A stretch of DNA of 6,647 nucleotides from Dehalococcoidia bacterium (GTDB lineage: Bacteria > Chloroflexota > Dehalococcoidia > GIF9 > AB-539-J10): NCBI GenBank assembly GCA_030627025.1, contig DAOUSX010000058.1, positions 1-6,647 on the forward strand, in the 5' to 3' direction. The position numbers were made by a program, and so were the translations under genes. Positions 5,433 through 6,647 of this stretch are shown one piece after another. The notes beneath the pieces were generated by a model. It saw only the letters and a list, made by a program, of their open reading frames with translations, ran no database searches and was not told where the DNA came from. Position 1 is the stretch's first letter. The number at the start of each line of letters is the position of its first letter.

Positions 5433-6647
5433 ATGGAACAAGGAGAAAGTTTTTGTCTGTTTTGCTCCTTAGGCTGTAAGTTCGCTGTGAAGGTAGATAA
5501 GGGAGTACCTTTAAGCCCTGAGTTTTGTCCCGATTACCCTACAAATGAAGGGAGGCTCTGTCCTAAAGGGCTTTATGCCATAGAATTGCTCAATCATCCG
5601 CGGAGGCTTATTACTCCCCGTATTAAAGAGAATGGAAAATTCAGGGAAGCCTCCTGGGATGAGTGTTTGCATTCCTTAGCTGCTAAGGTAAACGAAGTAA
5701 AGAGCAAATATGGCTCACAATCCATCGGAATTATAGTTGATCCCAATCATACCAATGAGGAGATTCTTGCCGCTCGAGAGCTGTCGAGAATCATTGGTAC
5801 AGATAGCTTTGTTTGCAGTTTCCCTCCGAATGATTGGGGACTGTTGTGCGCTGGTATTTTCTCCTCTGGAAACATTGAGGATGTGGAGAATGTTAATTGC
5901 TCTTTAATCATAGGCGATCTTTTTGTCACACATCCTGTGCTAGCAGGAAGGGTCATAGATGCCAAATATAAAGCACGAGGAAATAACATTATCGTTATCG
6001 ATCCTGAACGGACTAATACTGCTTGGTTCGCTAACACTCATCTCGAGAACAGACCTGGAAGCGAGGCATTGGTGCTTACCGGGCTCCTAAAATCTATTCT
6101 TAACTTTTCTCCTGAGAAAGGGGAAGATATAAGGGAGAAGCTACAAGCGATTCCTGATGAGGCTATCTCTAAAGCTACAGGCCTAAGCACAAATCAAATA
6201 GCTACAGCAGCAAGAGCCTTCAACGATGCCGAGAAAGGGGTAGTTTTCCTATGCCCTGGGTTTAAAGGAATGAGAGATATAAACTTGGTAGCGCGATTTT
6301 GCAAGTTACTAGTGGATAATGCCAAAGGAGATAAAAGCTTTATGCCCTTATTTACCTTTGGTAATGCTGTTGGTGCCTTTAATATAAGCTTTAGTAATGG
6401 AGGAAAAAAATTCCCCCAGTTGGTTGAAGAAATATCTTTGGGAAAGATAAAGCTCCTTATAGATTTTGGCGAGGATTTGCTCTCCTCCTATCCTTCAGCG
6501 AAAGTTCAAGGAGCTTTAAACCAACTGGAATTCTTGACCATTTCCTCCTTATTCAATCAAGAGACGGAAAGGCTTGCTCACATGATTCTTCCTTGTGCTA
6601 GCTGGCTGGAGAAGAATGGCACCGTCAATTTCTTTGATGCCCGTAGA
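5433..6647 (+). CDS. Molybdopterin oxidoreductase-like subunit (formate dehydrogenase alpha / NuoG type), C-terminus outside window
   Basis: The frame is open from the ATG at 5433 to the right edge, 405 codons. It begins with a 4Fe-4S module, CLFCSLGC (8-15) and RLCPKG (41-46), with an extra Cys32. HPRRLITPRIKENGKFREASW (55-75) leads into the molybdopterin domain. Family signatures include SLIIGDLFVTHPVLAGR (157-173), NNIIVIDPERTNTAWFA (184-200), RPGSEALVLTGLL (207-219) and LAHMILPCASWLEKNGTVN (381-399). Between IIGTDSFVC (120-128) and the SSGNIEDVEN stretch, where catalytic formate dehydrogenases have the Mo-ligating Cys or Sec followed by His, this protein is about six residues shorter and has PPNDW; no ligand is evident. 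It may therefore be an electron-transfer or structural homologue like NuoG rather than a catalyst, or my by-eye alignment may be off. The ribosome site is weak (AAGG, 5428-5430); a TTG at 5415 is the only nearby alternative. It is the third redox subunit of the operon. Confidence 0.87.
   Translation, partial: MEQGESFCLFCSLGCKFAVKVDKGVPLSPEFCPDYPTNEGRLCPKGLYAIELLNHPRRLITPRIKENGKFREASWDECLHSLAAKVNEVKSKYGSQSIGIIVDPNHTNEEILAARELSRIIGTDSFVCSFPPNDWGLLCAGIFSSGNIEDVENVNCSLIIGDLFVTHPVLAGRVIDAKYKARGNNIIVIDPERTNTAWFANTHLENRPGSEALVLTGLLKSILNFSPEKGEDIREKLQAIPDEAISKATGLSTNQIATAARAFNDAEKGVVFLCPGFKGMRDINLVARFCKLLVDNAKGDKSFMPLFTFGNAVGAFNISFSNGGKKFPQLVEEISLGKIKLLIDFGEDLLSSYPSAKVQGALNQLEFLTISSLFNQETERLAHMILPCASWLEKNGTVNFFDARR

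Noticed and set aside
1..6647. CRISPR array, transposon ends, tRNA or rRNA genes
   Set aside because: I found no regularly spaced direct repeats, no transposase frame or terminal inverted repeats, and no tRNA- or rRNA-like segment by eye.

Overview
The window looks like a piece of an anaerobic, hydrogen- or formate-metabolising prokaryote. The base composition is moderate (judged by eye, not computed), start codons are mixed ATG/GTG, Shine-Dalgarno sites precede several genes, and one near-perfect sigma70-type promoter favours Bacteria over Archaea. The gene set (HypA/HypB nickel insertion, HydB/HydG-type iron-sulfur and flavin electron-transfer subunits, a molybdopterin-oxidoreductase-like subunit) is typical of strict anaerobes. 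I cannot name the lineage; a Chloroflexota/Dehalococcoidia-like anaerobe is a weak guess only.

Layout: positions 1-789 (minus strand) hold the N-terminal 263 codons of an FAD-linked oxidase of the alkyl-DHAP synthase/glycolate oxidase superfamily, cut by the window edge. A divergent intergenic region (790-1064) follows, with overlapping promoter-like elements, a perfect hairpin and a possible tiny leader ORF. hypA (1065-1406) and hypB (1403-2116) overlap by 4 bases and encode the nickel-delivery pair for [NiFe] hydrogenase maturation. A 204-base gap carries a strong promoter whose spacer contains an inverted repeat.

From 2321 to the right edge runs a compact plus-strand cluster, probably one operon: a HydB-like 4Fe-4S subunit (2321-3364), a protein made of two tandem cyclic-nucleotide-binding-like domains with no DNA-binding domain (3450-4316), a 70-residue protein resembling only the C-terminal dimerisation domain of dihydrolipoamide-dehydrogenase-type flavoproteins (4335-4547), a HydG-like FAD/NAD(P)H/2Fe-2S reductase (4600-5424), and the start of a formate-dehydrogenase/NuoG-type molybdopterin oxidoreductase (5433 to the edge).

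Working model (inference): HydG-like exchanges electrons with NAD(P)H through FAD and a 2Fe-2S centre, HydB-like relays them through 4Fe-4S clusters, and the molybdopterin-oxidoreductase-like subunit and/or a [NiFe] hydrogenase encoded beyond the right edge is the other partner. The two small accessory proteins inside the operon are the least explained part. The most notable details are the missing His of the HypB Cys-His metal site, the FGW substitution in both CNB-like repeats, and the apparent absence of the Mo-ligating Cys/Sec in the last gene.
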